From: Janthinobacterium sp. SUN073
GTDB taxonomy: Bacteria > Pseudomonadota > Gammaproteobacteria > Burkholderiales > Burkholderiaceae_D
Reading direction: 5' to 3'
Assembly: GCF_030397665.1 (NCBI RefSeq)
Contig: NZ_JAPUBT010000001.1
Coordinates: 372,001 to 436,000, forward strand
DNA length: 64,000 nucleotides
Of this stretch, positions 7,649 through 20,400 are shown in pieces. The position numbers were made by a program, and so were the translations under genes. Under the pieces are notes generated by a model that did no database searches, had not been told where the DNA came from, and saw nothing but the letters and a program-made list of their open reading frames with translations. Numbering within the stretch: the stretch's first letter is position 1; every line of letters begins with the position of its first letter.

Positions 7649-8332
7649 TCAGTGCCGGATACAGCGTCGTTCCTGCGCCATCGCAGTGGGCTCCGCGGCG
7701 AGCACCTTGGCCTGCCAGCGGCGCGAGAAACCTCGCCGGGACTGGCTGATGCCCCCGATCGCATTCTGCCCGGTTTCCCGGGCACAGTGGTCCAGGGCCT
7801 GGCGCAGCATCGTATCGACGCTGGTCAGGGAGACCTGATATTCGTCCGCGACTTCCTGGCGCGTCCTTTCGTCGATCCTCAGGGCAAGCAGAACAGAACG
7901 GTGCCGGTACGGCATGCGCTGCATCGCGCGCTCGACCGCGGCCAAATCGGAGCGGGCCAAGGCAATCAGGTCCGGACCGGGGGCCGGGTCAGTCAGATGC
8001 TCGATTGCAGCGTCATCGTCGTACTGCGCAGAGCGCTTGCCGCGCAGCTGGTCCATCGCGACGTTGCAAGCCACCCGGTAGACATAGGCGTTCGGGTTTT
8101 GCACCAACACGGGGACGCTCATGCCCGCCAATCTTAGCCAGGCGTCGTGCAGGCAGTCGCTGGCCAGGTCGGGACAACCGAGATTGCGCAACAATTGGCG
8201 GTGCAGGCGGGCGTAGTTCGCCGCCAGAAAATCGCCCAGCACGATGCCGTGGCCGTGCTCGCTGAATGGCTCTGCTGCGAACTCATCGGCAATATGGGAC
8301 GCCTTCAGGCCATCCAGGGTACTCAGATTCAT
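7649..8332 (-). CDS. ECF sigma factor (FecI-like), downstream copy
   Basis: A 227-aa protein starting at the ATG at 8332; longer in-frame starts upstream would add a cysteine-rich, unlikely N-terminus. Region 2 is seen in LGCPDLASDCLHDAWLRLAG and NPNAYVYRVACNVAMDQLR, and region 4 in MPYRHRSVLLALRIDERTRQ followed by the helix-turn-helix VADEYQVSLTSVDTMLRQAL. It resembles FecI-type sigma factors. It lies about 150 bp downstream of the giant haemagglutinin gene on the same strand and has no FecR partner of its own. The locus therefore has two sigma factors but one visible anti-sigma gene. It may amplify or cross-regulate the locus. Confidence 0.82.
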   Translation of the reverse strand: MNLSTLDGLKASHIADEFAAEPFSEHGHGIVLGDFLAANYARLHRQLLRNLGCPDLASDCLHDAWLRLAGMSVPVLVQNPNAYVYRVACNVAMDQLRGKRSAQYDDDAAIEHLTDPAPGPDLIALARSDLAAVERAMQRMPYRHRSVLLALRIDERTRQEVADEYQVSLTSVDTMLRQALDHCARETGQNAIGGISQSRRGFSRRWQAKVLAAEPTAMAQERRCIRH

Positions 8333-8482
8333 GACGGGTGTGCCTCGGTATTCGGCTGCAAGAATGGGGGAAACGGGATCACAGGCACTGCGGGTGCATG
8401 GCCTTCCCCTGCCTGTTCCCTGCACGGGCAGGAAACAGGCGAGGAAACAGGTGGATAACATCGCTGCATGCCACCCACCTGC

Positions 8483-11400
8483 CTAGCGGTCCTGCTGCAA
8501 CTCGCGCCGTTGCTCGGGGCTCAAGCGTGCCAGCTGCCTGGCGTCAAAGTCGCGGCCGACGCCAACGAACTGCACCGGACTGGCAGCGTCGTAGGGAAGG
8601 CCGCGCGACGACTGCAGCCCGCCCCGGGGTGGCGGTGGCGCCTCACCCTCGCCCCCCATCGGCTCGTTGCCGAAGCCGATCAAGCGCACCGTGAAAATCG
8701 ACGGCAGGTTCTGACGCGCCGTGCTGCGCTCGCGCTGCAGGACGTCCTGCGCGGCGGCCGTTGCCTGCGACGCCGCCGCACTGGCATTGCTCAATGCGCC
8801 GACATTCACCGCCGCAATGGTCGGCATGCCCATAGCCTCCCCCTTGACGGCGATGTTGGCCGCGTTGAGCACCTGCAGCGCCGCCAGGTTGACATTGCCC
8901 GACACACGGATACCCGCTTCGCCCGCGTCGATGGTGCCCAGTGGCGCGATCAGGTCGATGTCGCCGGCCGGCACTTCCGGAATCGGTGCCAGCGTGGCAA
9001 TACCGGCACCGGTGCTCGGCACGTTGGACGACAGCGTGACGTTGCCCCACTGGTCGTACACACGCTTGGGCGGCGTGTAGACCACCGTGGTCTTCGAGCC
9101 GCGCCCCGCGTTGATGTCGCCTTCGCCCGACCAGCCCAGGATGGCGCCGCCGAAGGTGGTCATGACCCGGCTCTGGCCCAGCAGGATGCTGCCCAGCGAA
9201 TAGATCGCGATGTCGCCCGCGCCCTGGGTCAGCACGCCCGAGTCGGGCGGCGGCGCCTCGCCCTCGATGCCGTAGACCTGGCGGCCGCCCGGCGTCATGA
9301 GCTCGATGTCGCCACCGAACAGCGTGCGTACGAAGCCGCTGCGCGGCGTGGCGCCGACCGTGCCGCGGAACATCGTGATGTCGCCGCTGTAGTTGATCGG
9401 TGTTCCATCCGCAGCCACCTTGGGGAACAGCGCCGCGATGGCATTGCGCCCGCGCAGGTAGCTGCCGAAGCGCGCGCCCTCGGCGTCGTTGTACTCGCGC
9501 CCGCCGGCCTTGAGTTCGGCGAAGTACACCTGGCGCGCAAAGATGCGTTGCTGCGTCGCCGGCAGCGCGTCGAAGAAGGCTTGCGCCTCGCCGGACGTAC
9601 CGGTGAAGCCCAGGCCGTGGACCGGGTCGGCCAGCCAGGTGGCCAGTTCGGCCTCGTAGGTCTTGACGACCTTGCCCGGCTGCTCGGCCAGCGGCAGGCC
9701 TGCCTGGGCGCGCTTGCCTTCGCCGAGGTAACGCGCCAGGAAGCCCTTGTAGTCGGGGCCGTTCGCGCCTACGCCGGCCAGCATCGAGATGCTCGCGCCG
9801 GGCCGGCTGTCGCCCGGCACCACCGGGCCCAGGCTGGTTACGCCAGCACGGTCTTCCATCTGGATGTGGCGCCCTGCGGTAATCTCCAGCGTGCCGGGGC
9901 CGGCCACGTTAAAACTGCTGTAGACGATGTCGCGACCGGCCGACACTACCGACACGTCGGTCGGGGCGCTGTGCGCGAACAGGTTGCCCGAGCTGTCATA
10001 GCGCGCGCCCGAGCCCGCGTCAATGCGCAGGGCCTGGCCGATGGGCGTGCCGCTGCCGACGATGTCGCGCCCGGCCATCATCCACACCGGCTGCCCGGCC
10101 TCGTAATAAGTCTGGCCAGCGCGTGTCGGGTCGTTGGACGCAAAGACGTTGATGCGCCCCGTGGCCACGCCCACCAGGTCGCCGCGCAGGGCATAGAAGC
10201 GCACCGGTTCGCTGCCGTGTTCGCCGCCTGCCGACACGGTGTTGGCACCCAGCGCGAACAATGGCCTGCCATCTTCGATGAGGTTGCCGGCCTGGGCGAG
10301 ATTGCTCACAACGGTGCCGTTCGCCAGCGTGCCCCGGAAAGCCGGATGGAAGGGCGTGGCCATGGCACTCTCGGCAGCGCCCGAGGGGCTCACTGTGTAG
10401 CCGCCGCCATGGATCGAATCGCTGGCAAGGAACTCCAGCAAGCTGTTGGCCGATGGCGCGAGCACCAGCGCGCCGGTCGCCTCTGTCGTTCTGTCCGTGG
10501 CCATGCTGCCGTAGTAGAGGCTGCCGCTGGCCGCGACCGCGCTCAGGATCGACGGGTAGACGTTCGCCATGTCGGTCGGGAGCGCGCCAAGGTTGGCCAT
10601 CTGCGGCGTCAGGTCGCCGCCGGCCGAGAACAGGCGGATGGCGGTGTTCGGCGTCCACAGCGTGAACCAGCTGTCGCCGCTGCCCTTGGCCGCGTCTACC
10701 ATGAAGGGGGTACGGTTCTGTATCACGGCGCGGCCCGCATCGTTGGCGTCCGTCACGACCAGGTCGCCGCGCGTGTTCAGCTGGTAGCTGGCATCGCCCG
10801 GCACCAGCAGCATGCCGCCCTGCGCCACCGCGCGCCCGGCCGAGAACGGATCTATCGCCCGGGGGTCGCGTTCGGACAGCTGGCCGGTGTACTGCGCATA
10901 GCGCAGCGACTGGGTGCCCATCGCGCCGGCTTGCATCTGCACGTCGCCGCGCAGGTTGACGACGGCGCCGTTGAGCACCGCGTTGGTATGGATGTCGTCC
11001 AAGGGATCGAGCGCCAGGGGGTTCAGTGCGCCGCCGACGCGCAGGCTCAGATCGCCCCCGCCGGTGAGCGCCAGGCTGCCATCGGCCAGCACGCGGCCGG
11101 TGCCGCCCACGGCCAGCACCAGGGCGTCGCTGCGCAGGTTGTCCGTGCCGGTGCGCACGGCCTTACCCCGCCTGGACACAAGGCCCGCGTCGCCGCCCAC
11201 GTCCACGCGCAGGTCGCCGCCGCCCAAGGTGCCGTAGCCGGTGAAACCCAGCAGCGTGTCGGTCGTGCCGCGCGTGACATAGCTGCCAAAGTTGATCCAC
11301 CAGGCCGCAGCCTGATCGTCCCCCCCGCCGAGCGTGCTGCCGCTGCCCTGGCGCCACAGCCAGTTGGCGGTGTCGTTGGTCGTCACGCCCTTGTCGGCCG

Positions 11401-14400
11401 GGTTGGGGCGGCCGACGCCGGTCGAGGTGATGGCCTGCGCCGCCTCGCCGGTCAGGTTGCCGCCGGCCTGCAGCGTGAGGTTGCCGCCGCCGGCCGGGTA
11501 CCAGGCGCGCGCCAGGCTCTCGGCCCCGCCATCGACGAACTTCTCGTAGCCCTTGTTCTTGTCGCTCAGCACCGTGCCGCTGCTGCCCACCACGCGCGGC
11601 AAGTTGTACGGGTCGCCGGCCCGCGTGGCCTGCGACGAGGCGCCGGCCGTATAGACGCCATAGAGCGAGTGCATGCCCAGGTTGCCGGCCGCGCGCAGGT
11701 CAAGGTCGGCCGCGCCGGTGCGCAGCACGCTGAAGCGGGTGCTGCCGGGCAGATACTCATAATACACATTCACGGGCAGTGCCACACAATAGCTGACACG
11801 TGCCGCACACAGCGCTGCGGCAGTCTTGTATGTACCGTTGGTCGATTTGGCGGCAACCGCATCGAGTATCGGCGTATCCGCAAACGCGGGATTCTTTACC
11901 GCATTGGCCCCACTCTGCGACCATTTGAAAGCGTAGACCGGCGTGCAATAGGCCCCGTTCGCCGCGCACAGCGCCGCAGCGCTCTGGTACTTGCCGCCCA
12001 TGAGTTGGCGGGCGACTTCGTCGGTGATTTCTACGCCTGCCTTCAACCCCAGATCGGCAGCCGCGAGCGATGTCCATGCGAACGCGCCTTTGAACGGCAG
12101 CGCCTTGGCGAACAGACCGTAGTGGGTGTCGGCCATGCGCAGCACACCCGCTGCGGGGTTCTGCTGCAGCGTGCGCGGGTCGGCCGCACCGAGGTCGGCG
12201 CCGCCCGCCAGTTGCAGCGACCACGACTGCGAGCCTTCCGGCAGCATCGCGGCCACGCCCCACAGCCGGCCCGCGCCGCCAGGACGAAGCTCGACCGACT
12301 TGGCGTCGCCCGGCAGCTTGATGTTGGTCGAAGAAGGCAGCAGCGCGCCCACGGGCAAGGCCGTGTCGCCATGCATCAGGTACTTCGCGCGTACGGCCGG
12401 CAGCGTGACGCCCTTGGGCCAGACCAGCGCGTCCAGCGTGGTGGCGCCCGGCAAGCGCGTGCCGGCGTCCAGGCGCGTGCCTTGAGGCAGCGTCACGGTT
12501 TCGCCGGCGATGCTGCCGGCCGCGTGAATGATCTGGCCCGAGGCATCGCGCACGTTGGCAGCGAGCACGGTCCCGGCGGGCAGCAGCATCTCAGCCGTCA
12601 ATTCGCTGGACACGGGGATCAGCGTGCCGGCGGCAAAGTCACTCGACTGTATCGGCAGGTCAAAATTGAGCGCGTTGCCGCCTTCGAACGCCGTGCCATC
12701 GGCCAGCACGATGCCGGCACGCGGGATCACCGTGTCGGCGCCGAAGAAATTTTTTCCCGAAAGCAACAACCAGCCTTTGTCGTCCTGCGTGGCGGGTGGC
12801 GGCGCGAAGCCGTCGTTGATGCTGCCATAGATATCGAGGTTGCCGGCCGCGCGGATGCGCAAGGTGCCGACTTCGCCCGAGCCATAGACGCCGGTCTTTT
12901 GCGTGTGCGGGTTGACGCTGGCGTAGCGGTAGCCCGACAGGTCCAGGTCGCCCGACACCACGATGTCGCCACCCGGGTTGGTCAGCGCATTGCTTGTGAT
13001 CTCGATGCCGGGACGCAGATGGAAGGCGTCGGCATAGGCCGGGTTGCGCAGGCCGGCAAGCTTGCCGGTCATGAGGCTGGCGCGCGCCAGTGCGGCATCG
13101 ATGAAATCGTTGTTGTGGTCGTGCTTGTCCTTCAGCCAGGTCTGGGTGATCTCCTGGTAGGGTCGTCCGCTGGCGGCCGGTGAGCTGACCAGCGGGGCGT
13201 CGTCGTAGCGTTGCATGGCGTTGACCGCGATGGAGCGGGCGCCGCGGATGTCGAGCGCACCGCGCGCGTCGATGGCGATGTCGCCGTAGACCGCCGCATC
13301 GGCTGCCCCGTTGATGCCCGGCAAGCCGTTGGCGCCGATGCGCGGCGCCGAGAGTTCGAGCGTGCCGCGTGCGCGGCCGTCGTTCTGCCCCCGCTGCGTG
13401 CCCAGGGTCGCGGCTGTGCCATGGCGCAGATCGACGCGTGCGCCGTCGGCCAGCGTCAGCACGCCGCCCTGCGTGCTCAGGTCGACGATCGCGCGGTTGG
13501 GCGAATCGATGATCTTGCCGTAGCTATCCACGCGCAGCAGCGTGCCGTGCGCATCGAGCAAGGCCGAGCCCGCCACCGTCAGGGCGTTCTTTGCCGCGAG
13601 GGAGATGCGGCCCACGCGCTCGCCGCTGGCGTCGACGGTGCCGTTGACCGTCAGGCTGCCGTTGTCGACCGACACATTGACCTCGCCGGCCTTCAGGCCG
13701 TCGCCGATGGTAAGGTCGCCCTGCTTGAGCTGGAAGGTGCGCGTGCCGGACACGCCGCCTTCGTTGAGCCGCTGGTTGAGGGAGGCGAACTGGCTGTCGA
13801 GCGCTGCGCCATCACCGAGATGCTGTGCGCGAACTTCCACGCCGCCAGCCAGATACGGCACCAGCGTGCCACCCGCATCGTAGCGCCCCGTGCTGCCGCC
13901 ACGGATCGCACCCTGCAGGTCGACCACGCCGGCCTGGTCGCCCAGCGCCAGCGCCAGCGCCTTGAGCGTGCCGGCACGGTTGTTCCGCGCCGACAGGTCG
14001 ATCACCGAGCCCGCAGCCTGGTGCACATTGCCGGCCAGGCTTTCGAGCGTGACGTCACCGCCCCAGCTGTACTTGGACACGTCGTTGAAATCGATCTTGC
14101 GGCCGGCCAGGTCGAGCTGCGCGCGCCCGGTCAGCGTGAGGTCCTTGTCGGCGCTGATCACGAGCTTGCCGCTGGGCAACGCCAGCGTGGTGTCGACGAT
14201 CACGTCACGGCCTGCAAGGCGCAGTTCCGCGCCGAGTGCGGCATCGGCGACCGGTGTGCTCGCCGGCACCGAAGCGCTCAAGCGCAGATCGCCGCCCGCG
14301 GTGATGCGGTTGACCGAGCCCGCCGCGCCTGTCAGCAACGGCGCGTCGATGCTGAGGTTGCCGCCGCTGTAGGCATAAGCCTTGCCGGCTTCATACGCGC

Positions 14401-17400
14401 CTTGCGACTGGTAGACCGACAGGCTGCCCTTCTGGTTGGCCGTGACGCGCTCACTGGCGGCGAGCCGCACGTCGGCAAAGCCCAGCGCCAGACGCGCGTC
14501 ATCGCTGGCGCCCTCGGCTTGCGTGCCTGGGCCATAGCCGAATTCGATGGTCCCGGCCTCGATGGCCAGCGTACCGCTGCCGGTGCCGGCGCCGCCCGTG
14601 ACTGCGGCGCCGGGCGCCACGGTCGATCCGGTCCAGATCAGGTGGCCGGTGCGGATGGTCGCCACATCGCCGGCCGCGCCCGCGCCGTAGATGGCGGGCG
14701 TGCCCAGCACCAGGCGCGCGAGCGTGGATTTGCCGGTGGCCGGGTCGATGGTGTCGAGCGAGGCGCTGCCGAAGAAGCGCAGGCCGCCGCTGGCGTTGAG
14801 TTGCAACGTCTCGAGCGCCGGGGCGCCGTACCGTGTGTCGCCGCGCAGCAGCCGGTCGAGCACGCTCTGGTTCAACACCAGGCCGGAAGGCAGCGTGTTG
14901 CGCGCGGCCGCGTCGGACAGCGCCGCGCTGTCGCCGACGTTGATGCCCTGCACCGCCAGCGTGAGGTTGCGCGTGCCGTAGCGCACCGAGTCGTCGAGCA
15001 CGAAACGGTCGGGCGTGGACAGCGCGATGGTGCCTTCGGAATACAGCTCGGCCTGGCCCGCACAGGGCGCGACGGTACATGTGCCGATCTGCAGGCTGCG
15101 GTTCCCTGCCAAGTCCACGCTCGGCAGACCCGGCAGCATGCTGAGCACGCCGTTGGACACGGCCACCAGATTGCCGGCCGTACCCGCGTAGAAAAATCCA
15201 TCGGCCGAGTCATAGGCCGCGCGGCCCTTGCCCAGCGTGCGGATCGCCGCGCCCTGCTCGATCACGAGATGGCTCGCGTTATCGGTGTTGGTGGCATCGG
15301 CCAGCAGGAACACCTCGGGTGCCGACAGCACCGCCCCCTGGCGCAGCGTGAGGCTGTTCGTGCCCGTGCCGAACATCACGATGCGTCCGCCCGGGCCGTA
15401 GGTCACGTACTGCAGACCGCCGAGCATGAGCCGCGAGGCCCCCATCGCATTGAGCGCGTCAGCGTTCAGCGTCACGCCCTCGAAACCGGCGCTGGCCTTC
15501 GCACCGCCGCGCACGACCTCGATCTGGCTTTCAGGCCCCCCCGATCCAGCAAAAACAGCCACCGTGCCGCCGTAGCCGCCCTTGGCCGCGTCGAAGCGGC
15601 CGATGCCGTCGAAGCGGAAGGCATCGACACCGGCGCCGGTGTTCGACGTGAGGGCCAGCAGCAGCGTGCGCGCGTCCGCCGGTGCCATCGCGCGCGGCAC
15701 GCCGAGGCGCGCGGCATCGCTGACGATGAACTGGTTGAACGAAGTCTCGTTGTACTGCGAGTAGCTGCGCAGCACCTCGGCCGGTGTGAGGATCGCCTGG
15801 CGGAACAACGTATCGCCGATGGCGGTATGGGCGATGCCGAGCCGCGCGGCGGCCGACCACGAGCCGTTGCGCATCGCGCTGCCGGGCTGCGCCGCGCCCT
15901 GGCCGGCGCTACCGTTGAGCTCGACGCGGAAGGCGCCGGGCAACAGGGCATAGGTGGAAGGCATCAGCGTGTAGGTGCCTGCGGACAGGCCCGGCACGCC
16001 GGCACCCAGCGTGATCTGCTGGCCGATCAGCGGGTCGACCGCGCCACGTTCGCCGCCCACCGGGGCGACCGGGGCCTGCACGCCGGGCACGATGGCATAC
16101 ACCTGATTGCCCGCGAGACCGGGCAGGCTGAAGCTGCCATCGGCCGCAGTGCGCACCAGCGGGTGATAGCGCGCATCGGTCGAGCCGCCGCGGCCACCGA
16201 TGAAGCCAAAGCCCTTGAGTTCGCCGCCCCCCGAGAGGTCCAGCACCGCGCCTTCCTGCACATGAAGACGCGCACCGCCCAGTGTGAGGCCGACCGTCAG
16301 CGTCTGGCCGTACGAGCCGGCGCCGCCCACGCCGATCAACTCGACTTTCGTGCCGTCGTAGAGGTAGTTCAGGCCGTCAACCGTGCCGCCATACGGCATC
16401 AACAGGCCGTTGCCACTGACCGAGGTCAGGCTCCCAGGCAGGAAGTCGACCCGCGTGGTGTTTGCGTCGCCGATGCGCAGGCTGCCCAGCGGCACGCGCA
16501 GCACGCCGCCCTGCTCGATGGTCGCGGCGCCGAGCGCCAGGCCGCCGAAGGCCGCATAGGGCACCGCCGGCGCGGCTTGACCATTGCCTTCGATGCGCAG
16601 CACGCGATCCGGTGCATAAGTGCCGTCGTGCAGCACACCCGCCTGGATCGAGGCCGAGACGCCGATGGCCGGGTAGATTTGCGCAGCCCGCAGCGTGAGG
16701 TCGCCCGGGGTGGCCAGGCTGGTCGTCGGCATGCCGTTGCTCAAGGCCGGCACGTCGGACAGAAAGCGCAAGTCGCCGTCGCTCTGCAGCGTGGTCTGGC
16801 CGAAGCCGCGCCGCTCCACCCTGATGCTGGCCGGGTTCTCCGGCGTGTCGCTGTCGGACGATATCGGTATATCGCCGTTGACACCAGACACTCGAACCGA
16901 CGAGCGCACGTCGACGAGGCCGGCATGCACCGCCAGATGCGCCTCGGAGGGCAGCCAGTCGCCGGTGCCGCTGACGCCGAAGCGGCCCCGGGTCACGTCC
17001 AACGCTACGCTCTGCGTGACGCCGGCCAGCCGCACGTAGGGCGCTTCCAGCGTAATGTGCGCGTCGTTGCGCGCGTTGTTGGCCAGCATCAGCGCGCCGT
17101 AAGCCGACAGGCTCTGGCCCAGCCGCAGGCTGACGTTGTCTTCCAGGCTGATACCGCCCGCGCTGAGCAGCGCGAGGTTATCGAAACCGCCCCGTGTGAC
17201 GGTGTCGACGCCGAGCCGGCCGTGGCCATAGACCAGCGCCGCATCGGTCGCGCCGGGGGCCAGTCCGGCCGGCAGGTCCGACGGCCCCTGCAACCCGCCG
17301 ATCACCAGGTCGCGGTAGTTGCGCACCGCGTTCTCGGCCAGCGTGTACTGCGCCGGCCCCGAACTCGTGCGCACTTCGGGCGATTCCAGCGCGACTTGCA

Positions 17401-20400
17401 GCGTGCCGCCGGCCGCACCCGCGCCGCCCGAGCGGGCCCGCAGTTCGCCGTCAAGGTAGAGGCCGTTGTTCGAGGCCAGCGTGATGCGCCCGCCGCGGCT
17501 CGCGACCGCGACCGGGCCGGCAGCGCCCATGTCGAACACGGCGGCGGTGCCCGATGCATCGAGCATGGCGCCGTCGCGTACGACGATGAAGCCGTTGGCG
17601 GCCGTGGCCGAACCGTCGCTTTCCTTGATCTCGCCGCCGATCACAATGCTGCCACCGTCGCGCACGATGCCGTAGCGCCGACCCTGCGCATCGAGCGCGG
17701 TCGCGGGCGTGGCGGACACGTCGATCACCGCCTGCTCGCCGAGCCAGATCGAGCGGCTGTGCGCCCCATCCACGGCGTACTCCTGCTCCATGCGCGTGAG
17801 GTCGAGGTTCTTCAGCGAAATGCTGCCGCCGTGCGCCTGCAGCCGGCCTTGCAGCGTGAGCTGGCCGACGCTGCGCACGTCGATGGCCTGGCCGGGGTCG
17901 ACCGTGATCTGCGCCCCCTGTCCGATGACCGCAGCCACCGTCGGCAGTTCGGCCGCCAGGGTCTGCGCCGTGCCCGCCTGCAGGCTCAGGCTCGCGCCCG
18001 CGCGCTGCGTGAGCACGCCCTTGACGGCATCCTCGGCGTAGAGCGGCGGCGTCCAGGCTTGCAGCACTTTGCCCGCGTCAAAAGTGGTCGCGACATTCCT
18101 CGCGTCGGGCGTGACGCGCAGCACCGGCATCGTCACCTCGACCTGCGTGCCGTCGGCCACCGTGACGCCACGGTCGCCGATGAGTGCGTAGCGGCTGAAG
18201 CCCTTGTCGAAGAAGTTGCCGGCCAGCACCAGCGTGCCAGCATCGGCCGCAGCCACCGATCCGTCGTTGACGCGTACCTGCCCGGCCTGCAGGCTCAGCG
18301 TGCCGCCACCCGAGGTGCCCCAGCCGCGCAGCGCGCCATCGATCGCCAGCACGCCCTCGCCACCGCCGGTCTGCGCATTCGCCTGCAGCCGGACGTCGCC
18401 GCCCTTGCCGCCGCGCTGCGAGGTGCCGTTGGCCAGCAAGGCCGCACCCGAGGAGACGTCGATGACGCTCCCCTGGGCCAGCAGCACGTCGCCGCTGCTG
18501 CGGATCGACACGCTGCCGCCGTTGCGCCACGCCATGTTGCCGGTATCGCTAGCATCGCCCGACAGGTTGCTCCACAGGCCGCGCGTGTCCAGTGCCACGC
18601 CCTGGGCCACCGCCACGCCCGCGCGCACGCCTTCGGGCGTGGTGATCTGCGTGGTGTCATCGAGGTAGTTGGTGCTGGCCTGCGCGAGCGTGTCGCCCAG
18701 GCGGATGCTGCCGCCGTGCGCCGTGAGGGCCGCGTTCACCCCGACCTTCGGGCCGTAGAGCGCGATGTCGCCGCCATTGCCCAGCGTCAGCGCCGAGTCC
18801 ACCGTGATCGCGTTCGCGGCCGCAATGCGCACCGCGCCCAGTGAGAAGCCGTTGAGCAACGTGGTGTCGAGGATCAACGTGTCCTGGCGCGCGGTGGGCA
18901 ACGCCGCCGTGAGGTCGAGCCCGGCAGCGATGCGTTCGGCCGTGTCGCTCAGCACCACGTCCTTCACGCCCGCGGTGTCGAGCCGGCGGTGCATCAGGCC
19001 GGTGTTCTTGTCGTAGAGGGCACCATAACTGCCGACCACCAGCTGCCCGCCGCGCGCCACCGCCACCTGCGACTGGTCATACCCGTCGAGTCCGGCCTGC
19101 GCCGCCTGCGTCTGGCCGCTTCCCTGGAAGGTGTCGCCCGCGATGTCTCCCTCGATCACCGCACTCTTCGTCCCGATCACCAGCAGGCCGGCATCGCGGC
19201 CCACCGTGTAACCGTTTTCCAGCCGGCGCTGTTGTCCGATCAGCGGGTTGTAGTAATAGCCGGTCGCCTTCTCGCCCCAGCGTTCGTGCTTGTCCTCGTA
19301 GCCTTTGTAGACGCCCGTGTAGCGCTGGTCACCGGGCGCCTTGTTCACGTCATACAGCCGCCCATCAGTCCCCTTGAGCCACGTCTGATTGATAAAACCG
19401 CTCTGCACATTGACAGTGCCTCCCGACAGGTTGATGCTGGAGCCGGCCTGCGTGACCACATCGTTGCCGCCGAAGCTCAGCGTGCCGCCCTGCGCCATCC
19501 ATTCGCCCACAGTGTGCCCCGCCGTACCCAGATACCCGCCGACTTCCAGCAGGCCGCCCGCGGTGTACCAGCGGTCGGTGGCATAGCCGTTCGTGCCCTT
19601 GGGTACGAACACCAGGCTGCGGCGGTCGATCCACACGTCGTTGCTGTTGAGGGTCTTGCCATCCCGGTTGAGCGGCGCATCGCGCTGTTCGTTGCCCTGG
19701 ATGTTGACCTTGACGTTGTTCGATTCCATGGCCAGGTTCACGCCCACGGCGCCGGAGACGTCGATCCGGGCGCGCTCACGCACCAGGCTGCGCTGGGCTG
19801 CATGGATGTCGATCTGACCGCCGGTGGCCAAGGTCAGGGAGTCGCCCTGGAAGTCGACCGTGCCGCCACTGGCGATCTCGATGCGCGACTGGTCGCGGCG
19901 GTCGGTGATGGCCACGATATTCTCGGCAGTCGTGATGGCCGGTCCCCGCAGGCCATCGCGCTGGCTGTCCAGGGCAGTGCTCTTGCCGTCGTCCTCGATC
20001 ACCACGGCGGTAGTGGCCCCCTGGCCGAAGGCGACCTTGCCGTCCGCGCCGATGGCGTTGAGGTGCACGGTGCCGCGCGTGTTGACGCTGGTGCTGGCGA
20101 GTACGACGCCATTTTGCCGCACCTCACGCCCCAGCATCGTCACGTCGCCCTCGCGCGCCTGGATCAGGCCGGTGTTGCTGACCTTGCCCGCCAGGCTGTC
20201 GCTGCTGAACTGTGGGGTGATCTCGTTGCCGCGCGTGGTCGACGCCTGGTTGCCGTCGGTGCCGACGCCCTTCCTGATGACGAAGCTGTCGCCGGCCGCG
20301 AGCGCGGTCTGGCCTTTCTGCGTGGCGATGTCGCCCGCGTTGTGCACCTCTTTGCCGAGCAGCAGGACATAGCCGCCGCCTTCGGTGGAAGTCTTCGGGG

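Noticed and set aside
8468-13183. A 1571-codon plus-strand open frame, with similar ones at 13211-18844 and 18989-21337
   Set aside because: They lie antisense to the giant haemagglutinin gene. Their Arg/His/Ala-rich text without domains is the usual shadow of a GC-rich gene.
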